In this document: positions 46,998 to 55,684 of the stretch, one piece after another | How positions within the stretch are numbered: position 1 is the stretch's first letter | How the letters are laid out: each line of letters opens with the position of its first letter | From: Strobilurus pachycystidiatus | Lineage: Eukaryota > Basidiomycota > Agaricomycetes > Agaricales > Physalacriaceae | Assembly (NCBI GenBank): GCA_019915135.1 | Contig: JAHLMK010000013.1 | Location: 868,001-932,000 of the forward strand | Length of the DNA stretch: 64,000 nucleotides | Direction: 5' to 3' | Position numbers and translations under genes: made by a program | The notes under the pieces: generated by a model | The model's database searches: none | What the model was told of the DNA's origin: nothing | Seen by the model: only the letters and a program-made list of their open reading frames with translations

Positions 46998-47540
46998 ATG
47001 GTAGCCCCCATCTACATTGCCCTTTACCAAATACCACAACAACTCACTGGTTCGGGTCATTATCACTGGGCACTCGCTCTTCCCGATCCCATGCATTCCT
47101 TGCAGCATCCCGTCACGATCTTTCAGATCGAGTGGGATAGGAGCACGAACTCGTGGGCAGATAACCATCGCACCGCGTATCTTGCCACAAGCTCCAGATT
47201 CTTGGCCATCATCGAGCTTCCACTCCTGATTGTCTCGAGAGACGAGGTGAAGGCTTTCATTGAGCTTGAAAAAACAGAGCAGGGAGACACACCATTGGTG
47301 ACCACACGAGAGGAATGGTCTTGCGCGCAATGGGTGATTCGCACGCTCCAGAAAATAGAGCAGAAGGGATGGTTTTCCGCCGTGCCCTTTGGAAACATTC
47401 AGGATCGAGACGCGTACTATGAGTTTGTCCGGTTGCAAAAAGGGGCTCGCTGCGAGATGGGTCTTGCAAACGGAGTTTCGTGGCCAGAGTGGATTGGGAT
47501 AAAAGTCGACGGAGTACGGGTGTTGAATGGGCATACTTAA
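46998..47540 (+). CDS. Small uncharacterised fungal protein (YIALY...YHWAL), copy A
   Basis: A single exon of 180 codons. It starts MVAPIYIALYQIPQQLTGSG and continues HYHWALALPDPMHSLQHPVT, IFQIEWDRSTNSW, FLAIIELPLLIVSRDEVKAF, EWSCAQWVIRTLQKIEQKGW and GNIQDRDAYYEFVRLQKGAR, ending VDGVRVLNGHT. The IALY + YHWAL + RD/W-V pattern resembles an Agaricomycete family of unknown function (DUF6914-like; from memory and not certain). There is no signal peptide or membrane helix. The CAQWVI segment could form part of a thiol active site, which is speculation. ATG 46998 is chosen because copy B begins equivalently; an in-frame upstream extension to 46779 lacks this conservation. It shares a ~470-bp divergent promoter with APH copy A. 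Confidence 0.75.
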   Translation: MVAPIYIALYQIPQQLTGSGHYHWALALPDPMHSLQHPVTIFQIEWDRSTNSWADNHRTAYLATSSRFLAIIELPLLIVSRDEVKAFIELEKTEQGDTPLVTTREEWSCAQWVIRTLQKIEQKGWFSAVPFGNIQDRDAYYEFVRLQKGARCEMGLANGVSWPEWIGIKVDGVRVLNGHT

Positions 47541-47605
47541 TTGACCAAACGTATCGGTGAGTAGTGTAAGTTTTGAAACAATGAGAAGTCAAATGAGCGT
47601 TTGGT

Positions 47606-47722
47606 AGCGGTGTGGCAAAGAAGTGAGAAACGACGAGTGAGCGACAGACTCGTTGCCAACAAGGCGACGATGCACTATTGAACATGCTTGTGAGTGACCG
47701 CACAGTGTGTCCGAAATGAGGC
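47606..47722. repeat. 117-bp block identical in both units (copy A)
   Basis: From AGCGGTGTGGCAAAGAAGTG to CGAAATGAGGC this segment equals 50258-50374 base for base, although the neighbouring coding and non-coding DNA of the two units differs by about 5-15%. It lies about 65 bp after the small gene. In the minus strand it is open (PHFGHTVRSLTSMFNSASSP) but no gene model is supported. Confidence 0.8.
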
Positions 47723-48017
47723 TCTGAAAGACAGCCTGCTGCAAGCGGCGTCAATTTGGGCGCCCACCTGAGATAAAATTTAGCCTGTGTTCTGCCAACA
47801 ATTTGCACTCCTTTGTCGTGTCTCCTTCCTGCGACTGGGGCCGATGCAACAATAGACGAAGACTCTCCTCCGAGTCCTTCCCGCGACTAGTAATTGTCCC
47901 AGAGCAAAATTTGAGTGGATCGAACCTGCTATATGCGCCCCAGAGCACAGAGATGACATTGAAAGGCACTGGTGGCAGTGGCAGAAAATTCGATTTGCAT
48001 TCATCACAGCTATCGAT

Positions 48018-48111
48018 TCATCCAAGGGATGTGTGAGTGAACGTCGAGTTAATCGGTCCGTATTTGATGTTTGAATAAATAACATACGGGTCCGGGGTCA
48101 GCGACTCGGTA
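48018..48111 (-). pseudogene. GH7 C-terminal fragment at the duplication junction
   Basis: Ninety-four bases match the last 94 bases of the GH7 gene (50650-50743) with four differences. They still read [20 protein letters not shown], then [10 protein letters not shown] and stop at 48020-48018. Upstream similarity stops abruptly at about 48111. It is a by-product of the tandem duplication, without promoter or catalytic part. Confidence 0.88.
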
Positions 48112-48166
48112 CAGTCCATGCAGAGGTGGACAGCTTGGTCGTGCTGTTTCAAGAATACTTTAGTAA

Positions 48167-49128
48167 TCAAGGAACGTGCCTCTGCGGAAGTTCGTCCAAC
48201 AAAAGTCTGTCAGCCTCCGCCTCCAGCTCGAACGGCGTAAGAATCTGTGGAAGCCACCTGTCCCAGTCATACTTGCACTCCGAATCCCATGAGAAATTTT
48301 TTGCCTTGCAATACTCCCAATACTCGGGTAGCCACCCCGCTGCATCCCAGTCGATTATTGCAGACACTCTCCAACCCTTATCTGGCACCTCCTCGACCAT
48401 AATGTTGCGCAGAGCAAAGTCATTGTGTGTGAGCACGAGACGGTGGGAGACACTGTGCACCTCTGAAACGGGATGGGGGAAAGACTCCATAGGGCGTCCA
48501 CGTCGCAGCTGCAAGTTCATGTGCTCCTCATCTCGAAACGGCCCGCACAGGTCGAAATGCCTGTGAAGCCTACCACAAACGATAGGACCACCCTGCACCG
48601 AAGATATGACAGGCGATTCCCCGCCGGGACGGGGTATGGATCGAAGTTGGTCCATATAGCCGCGTAATTGGGCAATGATATTTGTGTGTTCGGCGTCAGG
48701 AATGTTGGGAAGAGCGTGCTGAAGGGGCACTCCAGAGATGCGATCCATAATGAGGTACCGCGTGTGGAAGGAGCTGACTTGAAATCGAATACGAGGAACG
48801 GGGATGGTGGTTTGTTGCCGGATGAGACGTATAGTTGCAATCTCGGTATCGACGCGGAGTCTACGGTCAAGTTTTTTGACGTAGAACTTTTGGTTCATGC
48901 CAGCGACTGGTAAAGTGAGATAAGACATATGCGCGAGAGACGAAGACATGGGCTGAGCTCACGATTCCAAAAAAAAGAGATGATCGTTCGGCCAAACCGA
49001 CGCAGATGGCCCCAGTATGTCAATATGGCGTAGTAGGGTCGAACCAAGTGGTACTGGTGAAGAAACAGTATGTTCGGCCTATGCTGGGTCCAGCTTCTCC
49101 ACTGTGTACGTCGATCAAGGTCAGGCAT
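48167..49128 (-). CDS. APH-like phosphotransferase, copy B
   Basis: MPDLDRRTQWRSWTQHRPNI starts at 49128. The same single intron as in copy A (GTGAGC...TTACCAG) joins FFWN to LAGMNQKFYVKKLD. Catalytic HNDFALRNIMVEEVPDKGW and SAIIDWDAAGWLPEYWEYC are intact, and it ends LLLDELPQRHVP at TGA. Most differences from copy A cluster near LQHALPNIPDAEHTN (between the hinge and the C-lobe helices) and near the C-terminus. That pattern of substitution without frame damage suggests both copies are under selection. The substrate is unknown. Confidence 0.85.
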
Positions 49129-49640
49129 TGCACAAAATGAATATGGTGGTTGTTGATGAATTGCGAGTGCCAATGCCAACTTTAACACCAGACGCAATTG
49201 TCACGCGTTCTCGGGCCGGGATCCGTACCGTGTCACAGTCGAAGGAAGGAAGGAAATGTATTGTATACTCTACCTCATGACACAGCACCCGCCCCGAGTC
49301 AGCACCGTCGAAAGTAGTAGAAGAGAGGCGGTGCGGCACGTCAGCGACTAAAGCACTGCCATGGACTTTGTATAGCCACACAGAAAGTACTTAAAGATGA
49401 ATGAGTGCGGAGACGAAGACGATAACATATCCTACTCAAACTGATTGACTTCTCGGAAGTTTATTGGTTTATTCTCTGCTTTCTTTTCATTTTCTATCTA
49501 CCCCGTGGCAGCCTCGTGTCATCTCAGCCCCCATATCACCTCAGCCCCATATCAGTGGATTTCAGTATATCGTCTCTTCTCTTCATCGTGCTGCTTCAGT
49601 TCAATCTACTGTGCTCTCCAGAACCACCAGTCATTTGACA

Positions 49641-50192
49641 ATGGTAACCCACATCTACATTGCTCTTTACCGAATGCCCATCCATACCATTGGTTCGGGC
49701 CAGTACCATTGGGCACTCGCTCTTCCCAATCGCGACCACCCCCATTCCTTGCAGCACCCCGTCTCGATCTATCAGATCGAGTGGGACAGCAACACAAACT
49801 CGTGGGCTAATAGCCATCGCGACGCCGCATATCTTGCCGGAACATCGAAATTTCTTGCGATCATCGAGCTTCCACCCCTTATCGCTTCGATGAACGAGAT
49901 CGAAGCTTTCATTGAGCTTCAAGACCCAGAGCAGGGAGACACGCGACTGGTAACCTCACGAGTGGAATGGTCTTGTGCTCAATGGGTGATCCGCACGCTT
50001 CAGAAAATCGATGAGAAGGGATGGTTTTCCGCCGTACCACTCGGAAACATTCAGGATCGAGACGCGTACTATGAGTTTGTTCGGATGCAAAAGGCGGCTC
50101 GCTGTGATATGGGCCTGGCAAACAGAGTCACTTGGCCAGATTGGGTTGGGGCATTAGTCGACGGAATACGGGTGTTGAGTGGGCATACTTAG
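49641..50192 (+). CDS. Small uncharacterised fungal protein (YIALY...YHWAL), copy B
   Basis: A single exon of 183 codons starting MVTHIYIALYRMPIHTIGSG. It keeps QYHWALALP, IYQIEWDSNTNSWAN, KFLAIIELPPLIASMNEIEA, EWSCAQWVIRTLQKIDEKGW and GNIQDRDAYYEFVRMQKAAR, ending VDGIRVLSGHT. It carries a small insertion relative to copy A (RDHPHS; HRDAAYL). The divergent APH copy B lies about 510 bp upstream. The intact frame and conserved core motifs indicate a functional duplicate. The function is unknown. Confidence 0.75.
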   Translation: MVTHIYIALYRMPIHTIGSGQYHWALALPNRDHPHSLQHPVSIYQIEWDSNTNSWANSHRDAAYLAGTSKFLAIIELPPLIASMNEIEAFIELQDPEQGDTRLVTSRVEWSCAQWVIRTLQKIDEKGWFSAVPLGNIQDRDAYYEFVRMQKAARCDMGLANRVTWPDWVGALVDGIRVLSGHT

Positions 50193-50649
50193 TTGAGCAA
50201 ACGTATCGGTGAGTAGTGTAAGTTTTGTAACAATGAGAAGTTGAATGAGCGTTTGGGAGCGGTGTGGCAAAGAAGTGAGAAACGACGAGTGAGCGACAGA
50301 CTCGTTGCCAACAAGGCGACGATGCACTATTGAACATGCTTGTGAGTGACCGCACAGTGTGTCCGAAATGAGGCCTTGAAAGACAGACTTCAAGCGGCGT
50401 CAATTTGTACGCCTACCTGAACTAATTCAGCCTGTGTTCTGCCAACGATTGCACTCCTCTGTTGTGTCTCATTCCTACGACTTGGGCTGACGCAAAGATA
50501 GACTGAAACCTCTCCTCCGAGTCCTTCCCGCGACTAGTAATTGTCCCAGAGCAACATTTGAGTGGATCGAACCCGCTATATGCGCCACAGAGCACGGAGA
50601 TGACATTGAAAGGCAGCAAATTCAATCTGCATACATCACATCTATCGAT
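50193..50649. other. Region between small gene copy B and the GH7 stop
   Basis: This corresponds to 47541-48017 of unit A. It includes the identical block at 50258-50374. The genes on either side converge here. Confidence 0.5.
50258..50374. repeat. 117-bp block identical in both units (copy B)
   Basis: Partner of 47606-47722, with no mismatch over 117 bases. It lies about 65 bp after the small gene of unit B and about 275 bp from the GH7 stop. Confidence 0.8.
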
Positions 50650-52132
50650 TCATCCAACGGATGTGTGAGTGAACGTCGAGTTAATCGGTCCGTATTTGAT
50701 GTTTGAATAAGTCACATACGGATCCGGGGTCAGCGACTCGGTATGTCCGGAAGATAACGCACAAGTCCCTCTCGCTGCACCGGGAGAGGTGGCGTTCTCC
50801 GTGGGCGGGTACACACCGTCTAGCCATAGCATGCCGGACACATCGTCGTTCTCCACACTCAGGACAAGAACCATCCCCCTCTCCAACGCGTCTCCCATGC
50901 TCGTCAGTCCTCCACGCTCCTCGAAAGAGCTTGTGTCCCCAAAGAACGTCTTTTGAGCGTTGCAGTATGAGTCAGTGATAGAGTTGTAGGACGTCAGCGA
51001 TGGATAGGTGGAGTATGAGTTCCCGTAGGTGACACCGTTCTGGACGTAGAACCGCTTGATCTCAACGAGATCACCATTGGCCGTCCCGTCCGAGGTGATG
51101 AATTGGGTGACGACGGTGAATACCCTCGAGGTGTCGATGGTCTTCCCTACGCCGAAAAAGGTCGTGTTTCCTTGACGGTACGTGTTGTAATCGCATCCGC
51201 CCTCGTCACAGAGACCTTCGTCCCCACAATCGTTTCCGGAGCATCGTGTCTGCTGGTCGACGGTGCAGACGTGTGGCGTATACGCTGCGGACATGGAGTT
51301 GGCTTCCCAGATGTCCATCTCGCTACAACAACTACCGTACTCCCCACTGCCAGAGTTGCGACTAGTTGTGGATGGTGTCCAGTTGAAGACGTTCGCCTGG
51401 ATTGAAATATCAATGTCGGCAGCTCCGAAGACCTAAGAACTTGCACACTCACTTGACCGTTGATGAACCTGACATCCTGTGGGCACTGAGCGTCGCAGTA
51501 CCCGGTCCCGTACGCCGCGCCAGCCTTATTCCCACTAAACCTCCCTGTTCCCCCATCCTGATCCATCTCCACAAAATACACCGCCCCGTTAAGCCCACAC
51601 GGCAACTCCGACACATCCACGTCGAACGTGAACTCTTGGTTCTTCAAGTTGAACATCTGGTAGTTGGTTGCGTCTTCCATGAGGTAGACCCTCGAGCCGA
51701 CGTCTGACCCCGCGGAGAATACGAGGCGAAGCGAGCTTCCTTGTGCGTGGATCCCAAAGGTGCCGGCGTAATCCGCCCCGTCGAGGGCACAGTTCGACGC
51801 ACAGGTGACGGGCTCGTAGCAGATCGACGAGTTCCATGTGTTACCCGTGTAGCAGTTCGTTGTGCCGCCGACATCGTGCAGCCATCGCCAGTCGGCGTCC
51901 AGAACGATTGAGCGTGTCTGGAACAATTGTAATATCAGTATATGGATACATTCAAAGCACTGGCAAGAACACAGACCTGTGTCGTACAAACACCCCCAGT
52001 GGCACATTGTTGTATAGTCAGTGTAGGACGAGTTTCTATGTCATAAGTGCCCGCCTGCTGTCCTATGACGGCAGTCCCCAGCATCAGTACGAATGGTACG
52101 AGAGAGGGCTTGAACTTGAACTTGGCGACCAT
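50650..52132 (-). CDS. GH7 cellulase (cellobiohydrolase-like), no CBM
   Basis: The signal peptide [20 protein letters not shown] starts at 52132 (ATG 52138 is also in frame). Mature [20 protein letters not shown] begins the GH7 beta-jellyroll. Further landmarks are [50 protein letters not shown] and [20 protein letters not shown]. After an intron the catalytic motif reads [20 protein letters not shown], with nucleophile and acid/base Glu both present. [33 protein letters not shown] and [15 protein letters not shown] follow. It ends TFTHTSVG with stop at 50652-50650; there is no linker or CBM1. Long loop segments suggest a cellobiohydrolase rather than an endoglucanase, but this is not certain. 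A minus-strand TATTTAAT at about 52178-52171 is a possible TATA element. The last 94 bp are duplicated at 48018-48111. Confidence 0.9.
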
Positions 52133-52912
52133 GGTCATCAGTCTGGTAGCGATCTTGTCAGGCCGTGGCAATTAAATAGCATCGATCCTCGTCCGGATAA
52201 TATCTGGACATCGCGAGACGTGAAAATCCGCCATTGAGCCGGGAGAACTGAGTCTGGGCAGTGAAAGGAAAACTCAATGTGGGCGTTGAATGGAGGATTT
52301 TGATTGTTGACCTACATCAAGAGAGGTACCGGCCTCGGTGCCGTGACTGTCAAAATCCCACCACTAAACACCCTCGAACACAGTTCTCGGAAAAATCGAT
52401 AGTAGCTCCGAGTCGTGTCAGGTCAAGGTCTCAAGACGCCGTACTAGACCACATATGCCCGTTGGCATACAAGAAGGCTGGATGAGAATGAGACCACCCG
52501 ACCTCATCTATGATCTCAAGATCAAGCTCCAGAGCGCAGCTGACCAGGTGACATACTCTGCATGAAGCGAAGTAGTGTAGTACTTGCGAGCCTTGTGTGC
52601 ATCCCCAAGGCTTGGAACGACGCAGTAGCGTCCGACCGAGGTGAAGGAGCAGACCGAGATTGACCAGACGAAAAGGATCGAGCGCTTGGTCTCTGTTTTG
52701 GCTTGTCTGGATTTGACTGTGGGCATTTGAGGGCAAATGAAGAGAGTCTGAGCTAGTTAAGATGGCCAAGTCGGTCGAAGGGCGGGCAATCAAGCCGAGC
52801 CGCCGATTGATGGCGGAGATTCAAGTAGGCGGGGTTAAGCGGCCAATTTTTTTCGCTTCCTCTTTCTCTTCCGTTCAGCCAACGTCTTTTCGCATGTTGT
52901 TCATCTCCGACA
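52133..52912. other. Intergenic, GH7 promoter side
   Basis: 780 bp with no supported gene. The minus-strand frame at 52431-52793 has no recognisable content. Confidence 0.35.
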
Positions 52913-53207
52913 ATGCTTGCCCGTCGTATTGACATGGTACGCTTCGCTCATCGTCTCCGCTTTTACTCCACCTAATCGTCTGACAGTCTCGGTCTTGTCG
53001 CGGCGAATGTTACGAGGGCCTTTAGAGCGAGGTCTTGGGATCCTAGGCGATGGAACGGCGACGAGAATGCGAGTGCCATCGCTGGTCGAGCCCGTCGGTC
53101 GTTCTCGAGCGGTCTGTACGGCGCTCTGGTACGGTGCGAGACGCGGTCATATGCCAGGCCCGCCCTCCCTCACAGCAGGGAACATCCTAGATGTGCAGTC
53201 CTTGTGA
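52913..53207 (+). CDS. Candidate short Arg-rich protein (uncertain)
   Basis: ATG 52913 reads MLARRIDM before a GTACGC donor-like site. The open region after GACAG at 52986 is Arg-rich in two frames and ends next to a good GTGAGT donor at 53205. An Arg-rich start is compatible with a mitochondrial presequence. With the 50-nt intron the frame closes early; a 34-nt intron with donor at 52953 keeps it open to TGA 53205-53207. It may be a real small gene with further exons before 53560 or simply transcribed leader. No family recognised. Confidence 0.2.
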
Positions 53208-53522
53208 GTCCCAGTCTCCTCCACGTCCAGTCAATTCTTTCCTTTTCCTTTCGCATGACGATTTTCAACCGAAGCAATTAGGAAGTGCCGTCCGAAACGT
53301 CTCCTTCGGGAGTATGTTCTGTCGATTCCCGGTTCTCTGATTCTCATTTGCCGTGTCCTCTTTTCGCTGCAACCTTTTCTCACCTTGCTCTCTTGCAGAT
53401 GTACGACGACAAGCGTGAGTAGTACAATACCGGGCCGGGCGGTAGATAGATGAATACAATTACTGCTTTGATGACTGAAAATCTCGGGGAGCGTGGAGTG
53501 CACTGGAGCTAATTCCGTCTGA

Positions 53523-53530
53523 TATAAAAT
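53523..53530 (+). promoter_or_regulatory. TATA box of the transketolase-family gene
   Basis: TATAAAAT lies only 34-41 bp before ATG 53564, followed by a pyrimidine-rich stretch and CACCACCATC before the ATG. If used, the 5' UTR would be very short. Confidence 0.4.
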
Positions 53531-53563
53531 CAAGCACGTTCCTTCTTGTCTCTCACCACCATC

Positions 53564-55684
53564 ATGCCCGGCACAGAGAGCGCGTTCCCCATCGACCTGA
53601 CGCAGTTCAAAAAGTAAGCTGTCTTGCTCGTCGTCTCGGGCGTTGAGCTCATCGTTGCCTATAGACTTGCGCTCGATCCGAAAAAGCCCCAGCTCAACGA
53701 CGAGGAGAAGGCAACGCTCAAGGCCAACATCCAGCTGCTGCGCGATGCCATCGTGCTGTTCACCGCGACAGGTGCCGCCCGCGGCGTGAGCGGACACACT
53801 GGTACGCCGCTGTCGTCGTCGTTGTCAGCGATCGCTAACGCCTCTCAGGCGGCGCATATGATACCGTGCCCGAAGTGTGCATACTGCTGGCGCTGTTCCA
53901 CCACTCCATCGAGTCGTATGTGCCCATCGTGTTCGACGAGGCGGGCCATCGCGTCGCGACGCAGTACATTCTATCCGTGCTCGAAGGCGCGATGCCGGCC
54001 GAGCACCTCCTCCACTACCGCGAAGCCAACTCGAAGCTCCCTGGCCATCCCGAGCTCGGCCTCACTCCCGGCGTCAAGTTCTCTTCGGGTCGTCTCGGAC
54101 ACATGTGGCCGCTCGTCAACGGCGTCGCGCTCGCCAACAAGGACAAGACTGTCTTCTGCCTCGGATCAGACGGATCGCAGCAGGAGGGCAACGACGCAGA
54201 GGCGGCCCGCCTCGCCGTTGCACAGCGTCTCAACGTCAAGCTCCTTATCGATGACAACGACGTCACCATCGCAGGCCATCCCTCCGAGTACCTCAAGGGC
54301 TACGACGTCGCCAAGACACTAGAGGGCCATGGTCTCAAGGTCTTTACCGTCGACGGAGAGGACATCGACGCGCTCTGGGGCGCAATTAGCGGCATCGTCA
54401 CCTACGACGGCCCCGCCGCCGTCATCTCCAAGCGTCTCATGGCGCCTGGTGTCGACGATATCGAAGGCACCACCCACGGCCACGACGTTATTCCCGTTAA
54501 AGCCGCTATCAACTATCTCAATAAACGCGGTTACACCGGGCTCGACGACATCCTGCTCAACATCAAGGGCCACCCCCAGCCATATCTCTACATCGGATGT
54601 TCAAAGGACAGCGGTGCCAACCGTGTCGTCTTTGGCGAGGCAGTCAACAAGGTGCTCGACACGCTCAGCAAGGAGGAGGCCGCCAAGAAGGTCATGGTCA
54701 TCGACTCCGACTTGGAGGGTTCCACAGGTCTGAAGGTCATCCACCAAAAGCACCCCGAGGTGTTCGTCCCCTCCGGTATCATGGAGCGCGGCAACTTCTC
54801 CGCCGCCGCCGGCTTTGGCTTTGACCACGACAAGTTTGGTGTCTTCTCCACTTTCTCCGCCTTCCTCGAGATGGTCGTCTCCGAGATCACCATGGCGCGG
54901 CTCAACCACTGCAACGTCCTCTGTCACTTCTCCCACTCTGGCGTAGACGAGATGGCCGACAACACATGTCATTTCGGCATCAACTCGCTCTTCGCGGATA
55001 ATGGCCTGTCGGATGTGCAGTCCTGGCTCTACTTCCCCGCAGATCCCAACCAGATGACCGCTGTGATCAAGCGTGTCTTCTTCGAGCGTGGTGTCCGATT
55101 TGTGTTCTCCACGCGCTCGAAGGTGCCGTTCATACTCAAAGAGGACGGGAACAAGTTTTACGACGAGGGGTACGAGTTCGTCCCGGGCAAGGACGAGGTC
55201 ATCCTCGACGGCAAAGCCGGATACGTCATCTCGTTCGGAGAGATGCTCTACAGGTCGTATGACGCTGTCCTGCGGCTGAGGCAAGGCGGGCTGGACGTTG
55301 GGCTGATCAACAAGCCGACGCTGAATATCGTCGATGAGCAGGTGCTTACCCTGACCCTACCTCCTCATCTTGCCACTAAGCTAACTTCATGTCTTAGGTC
55401 CTAGCCAAAGTCGGCGCATCCCCCTTCGTCCTTGTCGTCGAGTCCTTCAACCAGAAGACCGGCCTCGGCTCCAAGTACGGCACTTGGCTCCTCGAGCGCG
55501 GCTTCACGCCCAAGTACGGGTACATGGGCACGACGAAGGAGGGTTCTGGCGGTCTGTGGGAGCAGATCCCGTATCAGAACCTTGACCCGCAGTGTGAGTT
55601 TCTTTCGTCTCGAGCGCTTTGATTTGGTGCTGATATGGAACTTGTGCAGCTATCATCTCGAAGGTGCAAGGTCTGGCGATTTAG
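53564..55684 (+). CDS. Transketolase-family TPP enzyme
   Basis: MPGTESAFPIDLTQFK starts at 53564. Two short introns lead into LALDPKKPQLNDEEKATLKA and ATGAARGVSGHTGGAYDTVP. The thiamine-diphosphate motif is clear: TVFCLGSDGSQQEGNDAEAA, then LNVKLLIDDNDVTIAGHP (GDG...N type). The pyrimidine-binding half follows with VMVIDSDLEGSTGLKVI, GIMERGNFSAAAGFGFDHDK and CHFSHSGVDEMADNTCHFGI. The C-terminal domain has LRQGGLDVGLINKPTLNIVD, an intron, VLAKVGASPFVLVVESFNQK and GLGSKYGTWLLERGF. After the last intron it ends SIISKVQGLAI and TAG 55682-55684. About 650 residues, near normal. It probably transfers two-carbon ketol units in the pentose-phosphate pathway; it is a divergent branch relative to yeast Tkl1, and the exact substrate is open. 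Confidence 0.85.

Larger units (their letters stand above)
45501..48111. repeat. Tandem segmental duplication, unit A
   Basis: About 2.6 kb containing an APH-like gene (minus), a divergent promoter, a small unknown gene (plus), a conserved 3' block and the last ~94 bp of a GH7 gene. The same order recurs at 48126-50743. Similarity covers coding and non-coding DNA, so the unit duplicated as one DNA segment. Confidence 0.88.
47541..48166. other. Inter-unit region A: conserved block, GH7 tail and junction
   Basis: This follows the small gene of unit A. It holds the 117-bp block (47606-47722), moderately conserved sequence to 48017, the GH7 tail fragment (48018-48111) and the junction with unit B (48112-48126). 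No complete gene. Confidence 0.6.
48126..50743. repeat. Tandem segmental duplication, unit B
   Basis: Second copy of the APH / small-gene module, starting with GTGGACAG at 48126 like unit A at 45501. It runs without a break into the intact GH7 gene, which shows that unit B retains the original right-hand context and that the breakpoint fell inside the GH7 3' end. Confidence 0.88.

Noticed and set aside
47257..47808. Minus-strand frame of 183 codons overlapping small gene A
   Set aside because: It overlaps the real plus-strand exon. Its counterpart in unit B is split, so it is better explained as a shadow plus the conserved non-coding block.
54601..55284. Minus-strand ORF of 227 codons
   Set aside because: Antisense shadow of the transketolase-family gene, created by its strongly biased codon use.
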